64,000 nt of DNA from Sphingomonas abietis (lineage in GTDB: Bacteria; Pseudomonadota; Alphaproteobacteria; Sphingomonadales; Sphingomonadaceae), in the NCBI RefSeq assembly GCF_027625475.1, contig NZ_CP115174.1, forward strand, positions 3,135,001 through 3,199,000. Reading direction: 5' to 3'. The position numbers were made by a program, and so were the translations under genes. The notes under the pieces were generated by a model. The model searched no databases. It was not told the DNA's origin and saw only the letters and a program-made list of their open reading frames with translations. Of the stretch, positions 7,392-16,205 are shown one piece after another (within the stretch, counting starts at the first letter, position 1; each line of letters opens with the position of its first letter).

Positions 7392-7755
7392 CGCCAGAGG
7401 GTCTGTAAGCCGGGTTCTGTCCACCGATAAAATCGGATGGGCGACCATTCCTCTAGGGCCGGGATTGCTCCCGGCCTCCAGCAACCAACCCGGATCGCGA
7501 GGCGGAAGCGGCCCCATATGCGATCCCTATTCGGTCTTGCTCCCGGTGGGGTTTGCCATGCCGCCCCTGTTACCAGGGGCGCGGTGCGCTCTTACCGCAC
7601 CGTTTCGCCCTTACCCCGTCGAAACGGGGCGGTCTGTTTTCTGTGGCACTTTCCCTAGGGTCACCCCCGCCGGGCGTTACCCGGCACCGTGCATTCCGTG
7701 GAGCCCGGACTTTCCTCGCCGTGCAAGCACGCCGCGGCCGCCCGACCCTCTGGCG
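7392..7755 (-). ncRNA. rnpB: RNase P RNA (M1 RNA)
   Basis: Catalytic RNA that removes tRNA 5' leaders. Read on the minus strand, the 5' end has CGCCAGAGGGTC (7744-7755), which pairs perfectly with GACCCTCTGGCG (7392-7403) at the 3' end to give the P1 helix. The universally conserved GAGGAAAGTCCGGGCTCCAC lies near the 5' end (about 7698-7717). The 3' end has ACAGAACCCGGCTTACAG (about 7404-7421). Ends are set by P1 and may be a few bases off. Apparent reading frames across this stretch are shadows. Confidence 0.96.
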
Positions 7756-7807
7756 AACGGCGCCCTAGCGGCTTGCGAACCGTCACGAAAGCGAAATCCG
7801 TGCAGGA

Positions 7808-8521
7808 TCAGATCGGGGTGCCCGCCCGCATCGCCGCGCCCTTGTCGCCGCCGGTCAGCAGCGAGAGCAGGATCGCCCGGCACTGGCCGTCGATCACGCC
7901 ATCCAGCGTCTCGGGCCGGAAGCGCCGCTGGAACGCCCGCACCGCCGCCGCCTGATCCACGATGTCATAGCCGAATCGCTCGAGCGCGAGCAGGAACCCT
8001 GCGTCGGTCCAATGCGGATCGGTGAGATATTGGGTCGGCCGCGGCAGCGCGAGCCGGAGCTTCGCCAGCCGCTCCCAATCGAACAATTCGCCCGGATCCT
8101 CCTTGCGGGCGGGGGCGATGTCGGAATGGCCGACGATGTTGCCGCGGGTGATGCCGTAGCGCGGCACCATCCCCATCATCAGCGTGACCAGCGCGGCCAT
8201 CTGCGGCTCGGGAAAGGCGCGATAGCCGAATTCATGGCCGGGATTGACCATCTCGATGCCGATGCTCGCCGAATTGATGTCGGTCACGCCGCGCCAATAG
8301 CTCTTGCCGGCATGCCAGGCGCGCTTGTCCTCCTCGACCAGCCGGACGACCTGCCCGTCCTCGGTGATGAGATAGTGGGAGGAGACCTTCGCCTCCGGAT
8401 CGGTCAGCCGGCGCAGCGCCTCGGCGCCGCTCGCCATGCCGGTATAGTGGATCACGACGATCGACACGGGCAGCGTCCGCTCGTCGAAATTGGGCGAGGG
8501 ACATTCGATGATGGCAGCCAT
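7808..8521 (-). CDS. N-acetylmuramoyl-L-alanine amidase, AmiD/AmpD type
   Basis: Cleaves the bond between muramic acid and the stem peptide in peptidoglycan recycling or turnover. In the 237-residue product, VIHYTGMASG and later NIVGHSDIAPARKEDPGELFDW provide the zinc-binding histidines and the conserved catalytic region of the Amidase_2 fold. IGIEMVNPGHE is also typical. The last 65 residues (AAVRAFQRRFRPETLDGVIDGQ) look like a peptidoglycan-binding domain, as in AmiD. No signal peptide is visible, which leaves its compartment open. Confidence 0.92.
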   Translation of the reverse strand: MAAIIECPSPNFDERTLPVSIVVIHYTGMASGAEALRRLTDPEAKVSSHYLITEDGQVVRLVEEDKRAWHAGKSYWRGVTDINSASIGIEMVNPGHEFGYRAFPEPQMAALVTLMMGMVPRYGITRGNIVGHSDIAPARKEDPGELFDWERLAKLRLALPRPTQYLTDPHWTDAGFLLALERFGYDIVDQAAAVRAFQRRFRPETLDGVIDGQCRAILLSLLTGGDKGAAMRAGTPI

Positions 8522-8575
8522 GACGCCAGACCTCGCCCTCCGGCGGTCGCACGTCAAGCGTTCAGCATGGGCCGT

Positions 8576-9430
8576 TCAGCGCCGGGATGCCGTCATCGTC
8601 GGCGACTGCGCGATGTCGACCCGCTTGCGATAGAGGCCGCGCGCCTCGAAATCGGAAACGAACGCGTCGGTCTGGCCCATCACCGTCTCGCCGGCACCGA
8701 GCATCAGCAGGCCGTCCGGCGCCATCGCGCTCGCGATCCGGCCGAAGACGAGGCTGCGCACGTCGGACGAGAAATAGAGCAGCACATTGCGACACAGCAC
8801 CACGTCGAACAGGCCGACCGGCGGCGCCGCGAGCAGATTATGGGTGCGGAAGCGCACGGCCTGGCGCAGCGGCGCGGTAGCCTGCCAATATTCGCCATCC
8901 TGATCGAAGCGCCGCAACATCTGATTGACCGGCAGGCCGCGCTGGATCTCGAACTGCGAATAGCGCCCGAGCCGCGCCCGTTCGACCGCGACGGGCGAGA
9001 GATCGGTGCCGAGGATATCGATCGTCCAGCCGCGCCAGCGATCCGGCTGATCGGCGATCATCATCGCCAGCGTGTAGGCCTCCTGCCCGGTCGAACAGCC
9101 GGCCGACCAGATCCGCAACCGCCGCGACGCGGCACGCGCCGCCTGCAACCGCACCAGCCCCTGTTCGTCGAGCAGGCGGAAGGCGTTCAGATCGCGGTAG
9201 AAGAATGTCTCGTGATTGAGCAGCGCCTCGATCGCCTCATCGACCAGCGCCGCGTTGCGTCCCGCCGCCAGCCGATGGACCAGTTCGTCCAGCGAGGGCA
9301 CGCCATGTTTCGCGATCAGCGGCCGCAGGGCCATGTCGATCCGCCAGCGACGGCCGATGGCCAGCTGCTGCCCGGTCCTCGCCTCCAGCAAACCGGCGAG
9401 AATGCGGATCGCGCTGTCGCTTATCTCCAT
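8576..9430 (-). CDS. cheR: Chemotaxis protein methyltransferase CheR
   Basis: Methylates glutamates of chemoreceptors using S-adenosylmethionine. The product has 284 residues: an N-terminal helical CheR domain, HETFFYRDLNAF, then the SAM site LRIWSAGCSTGQEAYTLAM (about 104-124), DILGTDLSPVAVERAR and FDVVLCRNVLLYFS. Its start lies inside the end of cheB (10-base overlap). It is the last gene of the che operon. Confidence 0.95.
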   Translation of the reverse strand: MEISDSAIRILAGLLEARTGQQLAIGRRWRIDMALRPLIAKHGVPSLDELVHRLAAGRNAALVDEAIEALLNHETFFYRDLNAFRLLDEQGLVRLQAARAASRRLRIWSAGCSTGQEAYTLAMMIADQPDRWRGWTIDILGTDLSPVAVERARLGRYSQFEIQRGLPVNQMLRRFDQDGEYWQATAPLRQAVRFRTHNLLAAPPVGLFDVVLCRNVLLYFSSDVRSLVFGRIASAMAPDGLLMLGAGETVMGQTDAFVSDFEARGLYRKRVDIAQSPTMTASRR

Positions 9431-10539
9431 AACGGCGACCGGCGCTGACTGCGCCCTTCGATCCGGTCGGCGATGCGCCGCGCGATGACGGCAGGGCGCG
9501 CGATCGTGGCGGCGAGCCCGGCCATCGCAATGCTGCCCGGCATCCCCCAGACCACCGAGCTGGCGCGGTCCTGCGCGGCCAGTTCGCCGCCGGTCGCGAC
9601 GATGTCCCGCGCGCCGATCGAGCCGTCCCGGCCCATGCCAGTGAGGATCACGCCGAACGCGCGCTCCCGGAAATGCCGCGCCACCGCCTCCAGCATCGGA
9701 TCCACCGAGGGCATGCAGGCCGAAGGCGCCGGATCGCGATTGAGGAAGATGCGCGGCAAGCCGCCGATCGACCGCAATCCGATATGGGCATCGCCCGGCG
9801 CCACCAGGATCTGCCCGCGCAGCAGGCTGACCCCGTCGCGGGCCACCGTGGCCGGACGGCCGGCGATATCGGTCATCTGGGCGGCAAAATAGGGCATGAA
9901 GCTGGCCGGCAGATGCTGGGTGATCAGGATCGGCATGTCGCAGCTGGCCGGCAACGCGCTGAAGAATTCGAGCAGGGCGTGCAGTCCGCCGGTCGACGCG
10001 CCGATGGCGAGACAATCGACCGGCCCGGACACCGGCCCGCGCAATACGTCCGGAGCCGGCGGCGGCACCGACGGCAGCTCGCGGCTCTCGTCGCGTTCGG
10101 CCGGCCGGCTCTCGCCGATGCGGCGCAGCTTTTCGACCAGCGAGGAGGCGAAATGATCGCGATAGGTGCCGGCCGTCGGCTTCTCCAGCGTATCGGACGC
10201 GCCCAACGTCAGCGCGCGGATGCAGGCATCGGCGCCCTCGCCGGCCGACGTCGATACGATGAGAACGCGCGCGCCGCGCCCGCGCGCGATGATCTCGGGC
10301 AGCGCGGTGAAGGGATCCATCCCCGGCATGGCCAGATCGAGCAACACGATATCGACGCGGGTGGAATCGAGCCGCGCCAGCGCCTGGTCCGCCGTACTGG
10401 CGGTCGCGACGATCTCGAATTCGGAATATTCGGCGATGATCGTCTGGAACACCGACCGCGCGACGATCGAATCGTCCACGATCATCAGCCTGATCGGCCG
10501 AAGATCCGCCTTACGCCCGTAGAGAGACGAACCGGGCAT
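9421..10539 (-). CDS. cheB: Chemotaxis response regulator protein-glutamate methylesterase CheB
   Basis: Removes methyl groups from chemoreceptors when phosphorylated by CheA. The receiver domain occupies about residues 15-135 (MIVDDSIVARSVFQ; phospho-acceptor Asp68 in LLDLAMPGMD). The methylesterase domain follows a linker at about 150-180, with the catalytic GASTGG, the histidine in ITQHLPASFM and the aspartate in GMGRDGSIGA. The length of 372 residues is normal. It overlaps cheR by 10 bases. Confidence 0.95.
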   Translation of the reverse strand: MPGSSLYGRKADLRPIRLMIVDDSIVARSVFQTIIAEYSEFEIVATASTADQALARLDSTRVDIVLLDLAMPGMDPFTALPEIIARGRGARVLIVSTSAGEGADACIRALTLGASDTLEKPTAGTYRDHFASSLVEKLRRIGESRPAERDESRELPSVPPPAPDVLRGPVSGPVDCLAIGASTGGLHALLEFFSALPASCDMPILITQHLPASFMPYFAAQMTDIAGRPATVARDGVSLLRGQILVAPGDAHIGLRSIGGLPRIFLNRDPAPSACMPSVDPMLEAVARHFRERAFGVILTGMGRDGSIGARDIVATGGELAAQDRASSVVWGMPGSIAMAGLAATIARPAVIARRIADRIEGRSQRRSPLWR

Positions 10540-10548
10540 CGCGCCGGA

Positions 10549-10914
10549 TCAGGCGACGCCGACCAGCTGAAACTTGCTCTCGAGCGTCTCGCGGTCGAAC
10601 GGTTTCATGACATATTCGTCGGCACCGGCATCGATCGCGGCGCGGATATGGGCAATGCCGTTCTCGGTGGTGCAGAAGATCACCTTGGGGCGGGTGGTGA
10701 ACTCTTCCTGGCCGAGCGCGCGGAGAAATTCGATCCCGCTCATCACCGGCATGTTCCAGTCGAGCAGCACGACGTCGGGCAGCGAGGCACGGCAGCTGTC
10801 CAGCGCTTCCTGGCCGTCACCCGCTTCACTCACGGTGAAATCGAGCGTCTCGAGGATATGGCGGGCGACCTTGCGGATCACCTTCGAGTCGTCGACAACC
10901 AAGCAGGTCTTCAT
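10549..10914 (-). CDS. cheY: CheY-like response regulator
   Basis: A single receiver domain of 121 residues. The acidic pocket is VVDDSK (Asp8 and Asp9), the phospho-acceptor is Asp52 in LLDWNMPVMSG, the switch Thr is in FCTTENG, and the conserved Lys is in YVMKPFD. There is no output domain, so it should act by protein contact, for example with the flagellar switch. It sits between cheB and cheW in the operon. The 76-base spacer to cheW could hold a minor promoter, but none is convincing. Confidence 0.93.
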   Translation of the reverse strand: MKTCLVVDDSKVIRKVARHILETLDFTVSEAGDGQEALDSCRASLPDVVLLDWNMPVMSGIEFLRALGQEEFTTRPKVIFCTTENGIAHIRAAIDAGADEYVMKPFDRETLESKFQLVGVA

Positions 10915-10990
10915 CACTTCACCCTCGATGCAAGCACTTGTGCTGAAATGGTCTAGCCCAGAGTCCGTAAGGACAGGGTTAACGCGCCCC

Positions 10991-11428
10991 TCAGGCTGCC
11001 GCAGCCACCGGCGGCCCCGCCACGATCCGCGCCGGATCGAGCAGCAGCAGCGCGCGCTCCTGATGCTCGACGATGCCGAGCCCGGCATTGGCCCAGCCTC
11101 GTGACAGGCCGGCATGGAGCGGCAGGGGATCGCCGGTGATCGCCGCGACGTCGACCACCTCGTCCACCAGCAGGCCGTAGAGATGGTGGTCGATCGTCAC
11201 CACCACCGCCTGGACGATGCCGTCCCGCGGGCTGACGCCGATTTCCAGCGCCGCATAGGTATCGATGATGGTCAGCACCCGGCTGCGCAGCGCGGCGAGG
11301 CCCGCAATATGGACCCCGGCGAGCGGCACCGGCGTGATCGCCTCGATCTCGACCACCGATTCGACCGCGTCGGCGGCCAGCGCGATCTCCTGCCCGGCGA
11401 TGCGTGCGATGAGTTTCAGATCTTCCAT
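10991..11428 (-). CDS. cheW: Chemotaxis coupling protein CheW
   Basis: Links chemoreceptors to CheA. The 145-residue product is one CheW domain: LIARIAGQEIALAADAVESVVEIEAITPVPLAGVHIAGLAALRSRVLTIIDT, with the pattern IDHHLYGLLVDEVVDV in the second half. The stop of cheA lies 1 base upstream of its start, so the two are tightly linked. The C-terminus is rich in Pro and Ala. Confidence 0.92.
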   Translation of the reverse strand: MEDLKLIARIAGQEIALAADAVESVVEIEAITPVPLAGVHIAGLAALRSRVLTIIDTYAALEIGVSPRDGIVQAVVVTIDHHLYGLLVDEVVDVAAITGDPLPLHAGLSRGWANAGLGIVEHQERALLLLDPARIVAGPPVAAAA

Positions 11429-11429
11429 C

Positions 11430-13772
11430 TCAGCGCCCTCCCTGGGCGGCGGCCAGGGCCGCGATCAGGCCGGAGCGGTCGTAGCGATAGATGCTGCCGG
11501 CCTCGGCGGCCGTCTCGTCGGCAGTGGCGCGCAGGCGGATGACGGACGCCGCCGGGAGCCCCTGCGCCGGCGCATGATCGACCGAGAAGATCGCGACCGC
11601 GGCCTCCTCGCCCGCCTCGCCGCTCCAGCCGACCCGATAGCCGGCCTGTTCCACGATCGGGCGCAATACGTCGCGCATCCATGGATCATTGCCATCGAGC
11701 ACGCAGAGCGGGCGCTCGGCCCGCGCGACCGGGTTGGCGCCCGCCTGCCCGAACAGCCAGAAGCAGTCGATCAGTTCGACCTGATCATCGCCGACCAGCA
11801 TCACGCCCGCGACCGGGCCGGGTTCGGCGACCGGCTGGACATCGGGGGCAAGCGCATGGATGTCGATCACCTCGCCGATGGCATAGCCGATCTCGTTGGC
11901 GCCGTCGCCGAGCAGCAGCACGCGGATGCGGCCATTCCTGTCGGGCAGCTGATCGTCGCAGCCGAACAGGGGCAGGATGCGCCCGTCATGGCTGAGCCGG
12001 AGCCGCCCGCCGACTCGCGCCACGGCGGACGCCGCGACATCCTCGATCCGCTCGACCAGGCTCAGCCGGATCGCGCGCACCGCCCCGTCGCAAGCGCGGA
12101 ACAGCAGCGTCGGCACCGTCTCGACGCGGACGTCATCGGCATCGTTCTTGGCCGGCAACGCCGCCTCGGGCGCGCGCACGCCGGCGATCTGGGCGACGCC
12201 GGCCGGGTTGATCAGCAGCATCGGGCGGCCATTGTCGGGCAGCGTCGTGCCGGCATAGACGCCGGTCGCCATGATCGCGGGCGCAGCGGGCTTCACCACC
12301 AGTTCCTCATGATCCTGCACGCTATCGACCGACAAGGCATAGCGCTCGCCGCCCGACGCGCGAACGACGACGAGGATCGAGCGGCCGGGCGCGGCGTAGC
12401 TGGCGACCCCGAGCAGCTTGGCGAGATCGACCACCGGCACGCGCTCGCCACGAATGCGGGCGACCGGCGCCGAGCCGACCATCTCGACCTGCACCGAACC
12501 GCCATAGGAACGGACGATCTCGTCGACCGCGCCGCGTGGGATGGCGAACAGCTCGGAGCCGACCGCGAAGGTCAGCGCCGGGATGATGGTGAGCGTCATC
12601 GGCACGCGCAGCGTCAGCCGGCAGCCGCGACCGATCGCGGTATCGATCTCGACGGTGCCGCCGATCCGCTCGACGTTGGCGCGGACCACGTCCATGCCGA
12701 CGCCGCGGCCGGAAATGGCGGTGACCGCATCGGCAGTGGAAAGCCCGGCGGCGAAGATCAGCTCCAGCCGCTCCTGCCGGCCCATCTGGCGGGCGCGGTC
12801 GGGGGTGACGATGCCGGCGGCGAGCGCCTTGGCGAGCAGGCGCTCATCATCGATGCCGCGCCCGTCGTCGGCGACCTCGATCAGGATCTGGTTGCCCGAC
12901 TGGCGCGCATCGACGCGCAGCGTGCCGACCAGCGGCTTGCCGGCCTGCGCACGCGCCGCCGGCAGCTCGATGCCGTGATCGATCGAATTGCGGACGATAT
13001 GGGTCAGCGGATCGCGGATCATCTCGATCATCTCGCGATCGAGCTCGACGTCGCCGCCGTCGATGACGAGGTGGATCTGCTTGTTCAGTTCGGCGGACAG
13101 ATCGCGGACCATGCGCGGCAGGGCCGAGAACAGCCCGTCGATGCGCTGCATCCGGGTCCGCGTGATCGATTCGCGCATCTCGGCCACGCAGGCGGAGAGC
13201 CGCTCGAAGGCGGTGTCGACGATCGCGTCGCCGCCACGCTCGCGCAGCCGGCGGGAAAGTTCGTTGCGGGCCAGCACCATGTCCGACACGCCCGCCATCA
13301 TGCGATCGAGCAGTTCGACCGGCAGGCGGATCGAGCGGGCCGGCGCGCGCGGCGCCGATTGCTGCTGGGCGACGACCGCGGCGGTCGGCTCGGCCGCCTC
13401 CACCTCATTATCCTCCAGTGCGAGGATCAGCGCGTCGTCACCGCCTTCGGGATAGGTTGCGCCGGCGGCCAGCGCCTCGACCTGCTCGCCGATGCGATCG
13501 ATGATCGCGAGCACGGCGTTGACCAGCTTGCGATCGGCCGAGCGGTCGCCCGAGCGGACCTCGGCCAGCGCGCTTTCCGCGGCGTGGCTCAGTCGCTCGA
13601 GGCGCGGGAGATCGAGGAAGCCGCAGCTGCCCTTCACGGTATGGACGAAGCGGAAGATCGAATCGAGCCGCGCCCGATCGGCGGGGTCCGCTTCCCACGC
13701 GACGATCTCGCCGGCCAGCGGCTCCAGCGTCTCGCGCGTTTCCGCGATGAATTCGCCCAGAAGTTCTTCCAT
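11430..13772 (-). CDS. cheA: Chemotaxis histidine kinase CheA
   Basis: Autophosphorylates and passes phosphate to CheY and CheB. In the 780-residue product, the HPt domain carries His44 (FRFVHTVKGSCGFL). Dimerisation and kinase regions follow, with the N box LTHIVRNSIDHGIE, the G1 box EVADDGRGIDDE and the G2 region ISGRGVGMDVVRANVERIGG. A CheW-like domain then begins VGSELFAIPRGAVDEIV. A second CheW-like segment (LLFRACDGAVRAIRLSLVERIED) and a receiver-like remnant may make up the last 250 residues, which would explain the extra length. Confidence 0.95.
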   Translation of the reverse strand: MEELLGEFIAETRETLEPLAGEIVAWEADPADRARLDSIFRFVHTVKGSCGFLDLPRLERLSHAAESALAEVRSGDRSADRKLVNAVLAIIDRIGEQVEALAAGATYPEGGDDALILALEDNEVEAAEPTAAVVAQQQSAPRAPARSIRLPVELLDRMMAGVSDMVLARNELSRRLRERGGDAIVDTAFERLSACVAEMRESITRTRMQRIDGLFSALPRMVRDLSAELNKQIHLVIDGGDVELDREMIEMIRDPLTHIVRNSIDHGIELPAARAQAGKPLVGTLRVDARQSGNQILIEVADDGRGIDDERLLAKALAAGIVTPDRARQMGRQERLELIFAAGLSTADAVTAISGRGVGMDVVRANVERIGGTVEIDTAIGRGCRLTLRVPMTLTIIPALTFAVGSELFAIPRGAVDEIVRSYGGSVQVEMVGSAPVARIRGERVPVVDLAKLLGVASYAAPGRSILVVVRASGGERYALSVDSVQDHEELVVKPAAPAIMATGVYAGTTLPDNGRPMLLINPAGVAQIAGVRAPEAALPAKNDADDVRVETVPTLLFRACDGAVRAIRLSLVERIEDVAASAVARVGGRLRLSHDGRILPLFGCDDQLPDRNGRIRVLLLGDGANEIGYAIGEVIDIHALAPDVQPVAEPGPVAGVMLVGDDQVELIDCFWLFGQAGANPVARAERPLCVLDGNDPWMRDVLRPIVEQAGYRVGWSGEAGEEAAVAIFSVDHAPAQGLPAASVIRLRATADETAAEAGSIYRYDRSGLIAALAAAQGGR

Positions 13773-13873
13773 CGGCCCCGCTCACAAAGATACGGGGACC
13801 GCTATCGTCCGGCGATGGTAAAGAAGGCGTTAGCTTCGCGCCGGAGGACGGGCGGCGCGGCGGCCGTTCGGGC

Positions 13874-14524
13874 TCAGCTGCCGTGCGGGATCGCGCAGCC
13901 GACCATCAGCACGCCGTCCTGCGGCTCGGAGATCATCACCTCGCCGCCGCGCTCGTTGGCCAGATGCCAGACCAGCCATGCCGCCGAGGCGCGCGGGGTC
14001 AGCGCTTCCTGCGCGGTGCCGCCGGTCAGCGCGGTGCGCAGCTCGGGATCGAGCACGATACGCGGCCCTTCGGAGCGAATCACGATCTCGGTGGCGGTGG
14101 CGCCATTCTCCACGCCGATGTCGAGGCGGCCGCCCCGCACCAGCGCATCGCCGGCGATCAGCGCCAGGTTGAGCAGGATCTTGATCGGCCCCTTGCCGAG
14201 CGAGGCATCGCCGACCATCCAGCCGACCTGGATCCGCCGATCGCCGCCGAACAGCCCCTCGATTGCGGCGCGCACCTCACGGGTGTCGACCGAATCGCCG
14301 AAGCCGCCGGCCGCCCCAAAGGCGAGACGGAAGAATTTCAGCTTGTTGGCCGAGGCACGGGCGCTCTCCGCGAGCAGATCGAGGCAGCGCGCGCGCATTT
14401 CGGGGTCATGCTCGTCGGCGAGCAGCTCGATGCCGTTGTTCAGCGCCCCGACCGGCGACAGCAGATCGTGACACAGCCGGGAGCAGAGCAGGCTCGCAAA
14501 CTCGATGCCGTCTCCAGCCGCCAT
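13874..14524 (-). CDS. chpT: Histidine phosphotransferase ChpT-like
   Basis: A 216-residue protein of the ChpT family, which in Caulobacter relays phosphate from CckA to CtrA and CpdR. The helix FASLLCSRLCHDLLSPVGALNNGIELL contains the phospho-accepting His19. A degenerate ATPase-like C-terminal domain follows (LLNLALIAGDALVRGG, EVMISEPQDGVLMVGC). The ATG used here has GGAGG 7 bases upstream; an in-frame TTG 15 bases earlier is less likely. It lies 101 bases upstream of cheA on the same strand. Confidence 0.88.
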   Translation of the reverse strand: MAAGDGIEFASLLCSRLCHDLLSPVGALNNGIELLADEHDPEMRARCLDLLAESARASANKLKFFRLAFGAAGGFGDSVDTREVRAAIEGLFGGDRRIQVGWMVGDASLGKGPIKILLNLALIAGDALVRGGRLDIGVENGATATEIVIRSEGPRIVLDPELRTALTGGTAQEALTPRASAAWLVWHLANERGGEVMISEPQDGVLMVGCAIPHGS

Positions 14525-14578
14525 GACATGTCCTCCCAACGCTTTCGTGAATCGCCGCCCTTGTGGCGATTGCGCCCC

Positions 14579-15175
14579 TCAAGCGCAACCGTCCTCGGCA
14601 CCATTGATGAGGAGTTCGACCGGCGCGAACGCACCTTGCACCGCACCGCCCGGCGTCTCGCACCACAGACGCGCCGCGCCGGCCGCGACGATCAGCCACA
14701 GCCGGCCGGGACTCGTCGCCATCAGCGCGTCGCGGGCAGACGGCGTGGCGAGGCCGTTGGGGTGCGAATGATAATGGCCGATCAGACGATCCCCCCCCGT
14801 CCGCTCGGCCCGAAGCGCGGCGAACAGCGCGGCCGGATCGATCTCAAACGAGTCGGCGGGATGGGCGGCAACATTGGTGGTGCTCAGGACGGTCGCAATC
14901 CGTGCCACCGCCCTACCCCCGTTCGCCCCGAGCGCAGTCGAGGGGCCGGGCCGGGCGGAGATGCGGGCCGTCTCGGCCGCGCTCGACGGGGTGCCTCGAC
15001 GGCGCTCGGGGCGAACGGATGCAGGATGGACGGATGCGGATCGGGCCGGCTTGGACGGGACAGCGGCGCCGAAATCTGAAGCCCCCAGCAGCAACCCGCA
15101 CACCTCGCGCAGCGGGTCGCTTGCCGCATCCGCGAGCACCCGGTCGATCAATTCTCTTGAAATCGCCACGCGCAT
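14579..15175 (-). CDS. JAMM/MPN-type metalloprotease-like protein with inserted repeat
   Basis: The 198-residue product has the JAMM zinc-peptidase elements: Glu24 (REVCGLLLG), then GHYHSHPNG (His136, His138) and SARDA (Asp149). Bacterial relatives act on peptidoglycan peptides or ubiquitin-like tails, but the substrate here is unknown. Between Glu24 and the HxH motif lie about 50 extra residues (about 38-88). They are encoded by a palindromic repeat pair at 14917-15018 and contain the repeat-derived words SVRPERRRGT and STALGANGG. The frame stays open through the insertion. The gene diverges from rluD. Confidence 0.85.
   Translation of the reverse strand: MRVAISRELIDRVLADAASDPLREVCGLLLGASDFGAAVPSKPARSASVHPASVRPERRRGTPSSAAETARISARPGPSTALGANGGRAVARIATVLSTTNVAAHPADSFEIDPAALFAALRAERTGGDRLIGHYHSHPNGLATPSARDALMATSPGRLWLIVAAGAARLWCETPGGAVQGAFAPVELLINGAEDGCA
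14917..15018. repeat. REP-like palindromic pair inside the JAMM gene
   Basis: CCCCGTTCGCCCCGAGCGCA...GTCGAGGGG (14917-14945) recurs in inverse orientation as GTGCCTCGACGGCGC...GGGGCGAACGG (14991-15018), with 45 bases between. Each half is itself partly palindromic. The same repeat type occurs between genes at 26253-26334. Here it is in frame inside a coding sequence. Confidence 0.85.
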
Positions 15176-15193
15176 CCCCACATCCGCTAGCGG

Positions 15194-16147
15194 ATGATCA
15201 CGGGGGTTTCCAATATCGAAGCGCAGGTGCCGGCGGATTCCGACGGCTGGCGGCTGGATCGTGCGCTCGCCGCGGCGATTCCGTCGCTCTCGCGCGAGCG
15301 ACTCAAGGTGCTGATCGCGTCCGGCGCGGTCAGCAATGACGGCCTGCTGGTGCGCGATCCGGCGATCAAGACGAAGAGCGGCACGACCTTCCTCGTCGCC
15401 GTGCCCGATCCGGCGCCGGCGCACAACGAAGCGCAGGCCATCCCGCTGGTGATCGCCTATGAGGACGAGCATCTGATCGTGGTCGACAAGCCGGCCGGCC
15501 TCGTCGTCCATCCGGCCGCCGGCAATTTCGACGGCACGCTGGTCAACGCCCTGCTCCACCATTGCGCGGGGCAGCTGTCCGGGATCGGCGGCGTGGCCCG
15601 TCCGGGCATCGTCCATCGCATCGACAAGGATACGTCCGGGCTGATCGTCGCCGCCAAGCATGATCGCGCGCATGTCGGCCTCGCCGCCCAGTTCGCCAAG
15701 CACAGCATCGATCGGCGCTACAAGGCGATCGTCAACGCCGTGCCGCTCCGGCTGGCCGGCAAGGTGGACGCCGCGCTGGCGCGATCGCCGACCGATCGCA
15801 AGAAGGTGGCGATCAGCGATGCCCCTCAGGCCAAGCGGGCTGTAACCCACTGGCAGTTGGAAACGAAATTGAAGGATGCGGCGCTCATAGAATGTCGGCT
15901 GGAGACCGGCCGGACTCATCAGGTCCGCGTCCACATGGCTTCGATCGGCCACCCGCTTCTCGGCGATCCGGTCTATGGACGCGCCGGGACGCGGCACGCC
16001 AAACTGTTGAAGGAGTTGGGGTTTCAAAGGCAGGCGTTGCACGCGGCGGTGCTCGGTTTCATCCACCCGATCACAAGCGCGTCTATCACACTGATCAGTA
16101 AAATTCCTGACGATATGCAGCGCCTGTTCAGCGAGCTTGCGTTATAA
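15194..16147 (+). CDS. rluD: 23S rRNA pseudouridine synthase, RluD type
   Basis: Isomerises uridine to pseudouridine in rRNA. The 317-residue product has an N-terminal S4-like RNA-binding domain (RLDRALAAAIPSLSRERLKVLIASGAV). The catalytic domain has IVVDKPAGLVVHPAAGN, HRIDKDTSGLIV with the catalytic Asp144, and the C-terminal ETGRTHQVRVHMASIGHPLLGDPVYG. It is divergent from the JAMM gene, with only 18 bases between starts, and lies 58 bases before rpoH. RluD rather than RluC is favoured by overall order, but specificity is not proven. Confidence 0.9.
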   Translation: MITGVSNIEAQVPADSDGWRLDRALAAAIPSLSRERLKVLIASGAVSNDGLLVRDPAIKTKSGTTFLVAVPDPAPAHNEAQAIPLVIAYEDEHLIVVDKPAGLVVHPAAGNFDGTLVNALLHHCAGQLSGIGGVARPGIVHRIDKDTSGLIVAAKHDRAHVGLAAQFAKHSIDRRYKAIVNAVPLRLAGKVDAALARSPTDRKKVAISDAPQAKRAVTHWQLETKLKDAALIECRLETGRTHQVRVHMASIGHPLLGDPVYGRAGTRHAKLLKELGFQRQALHAAVLGFIHPITSASITLISKIPDDMQRLFSELAL

Positions 16148-16205
16148 AGGTTTCAAGTCGGGACTGATCATCGAGTCGGCCCGTTCAGGTTAGGGAGACA
16201 TGATT

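Noticed and set aside
7465..8025. Open frames across 7.4-7.8 kb
   Set aside because: The region is RNase P RNA, shown by the perfect P1 helix and conserved core sequences.
11265..14471. A 1068-residue open frame on the plus strand
   Set aside because: It lies opposite cheW, cheA and chpT, is rich in Arg/Asp/Gly runs typical of antisense GC-rich frames, and has no family resemblance.
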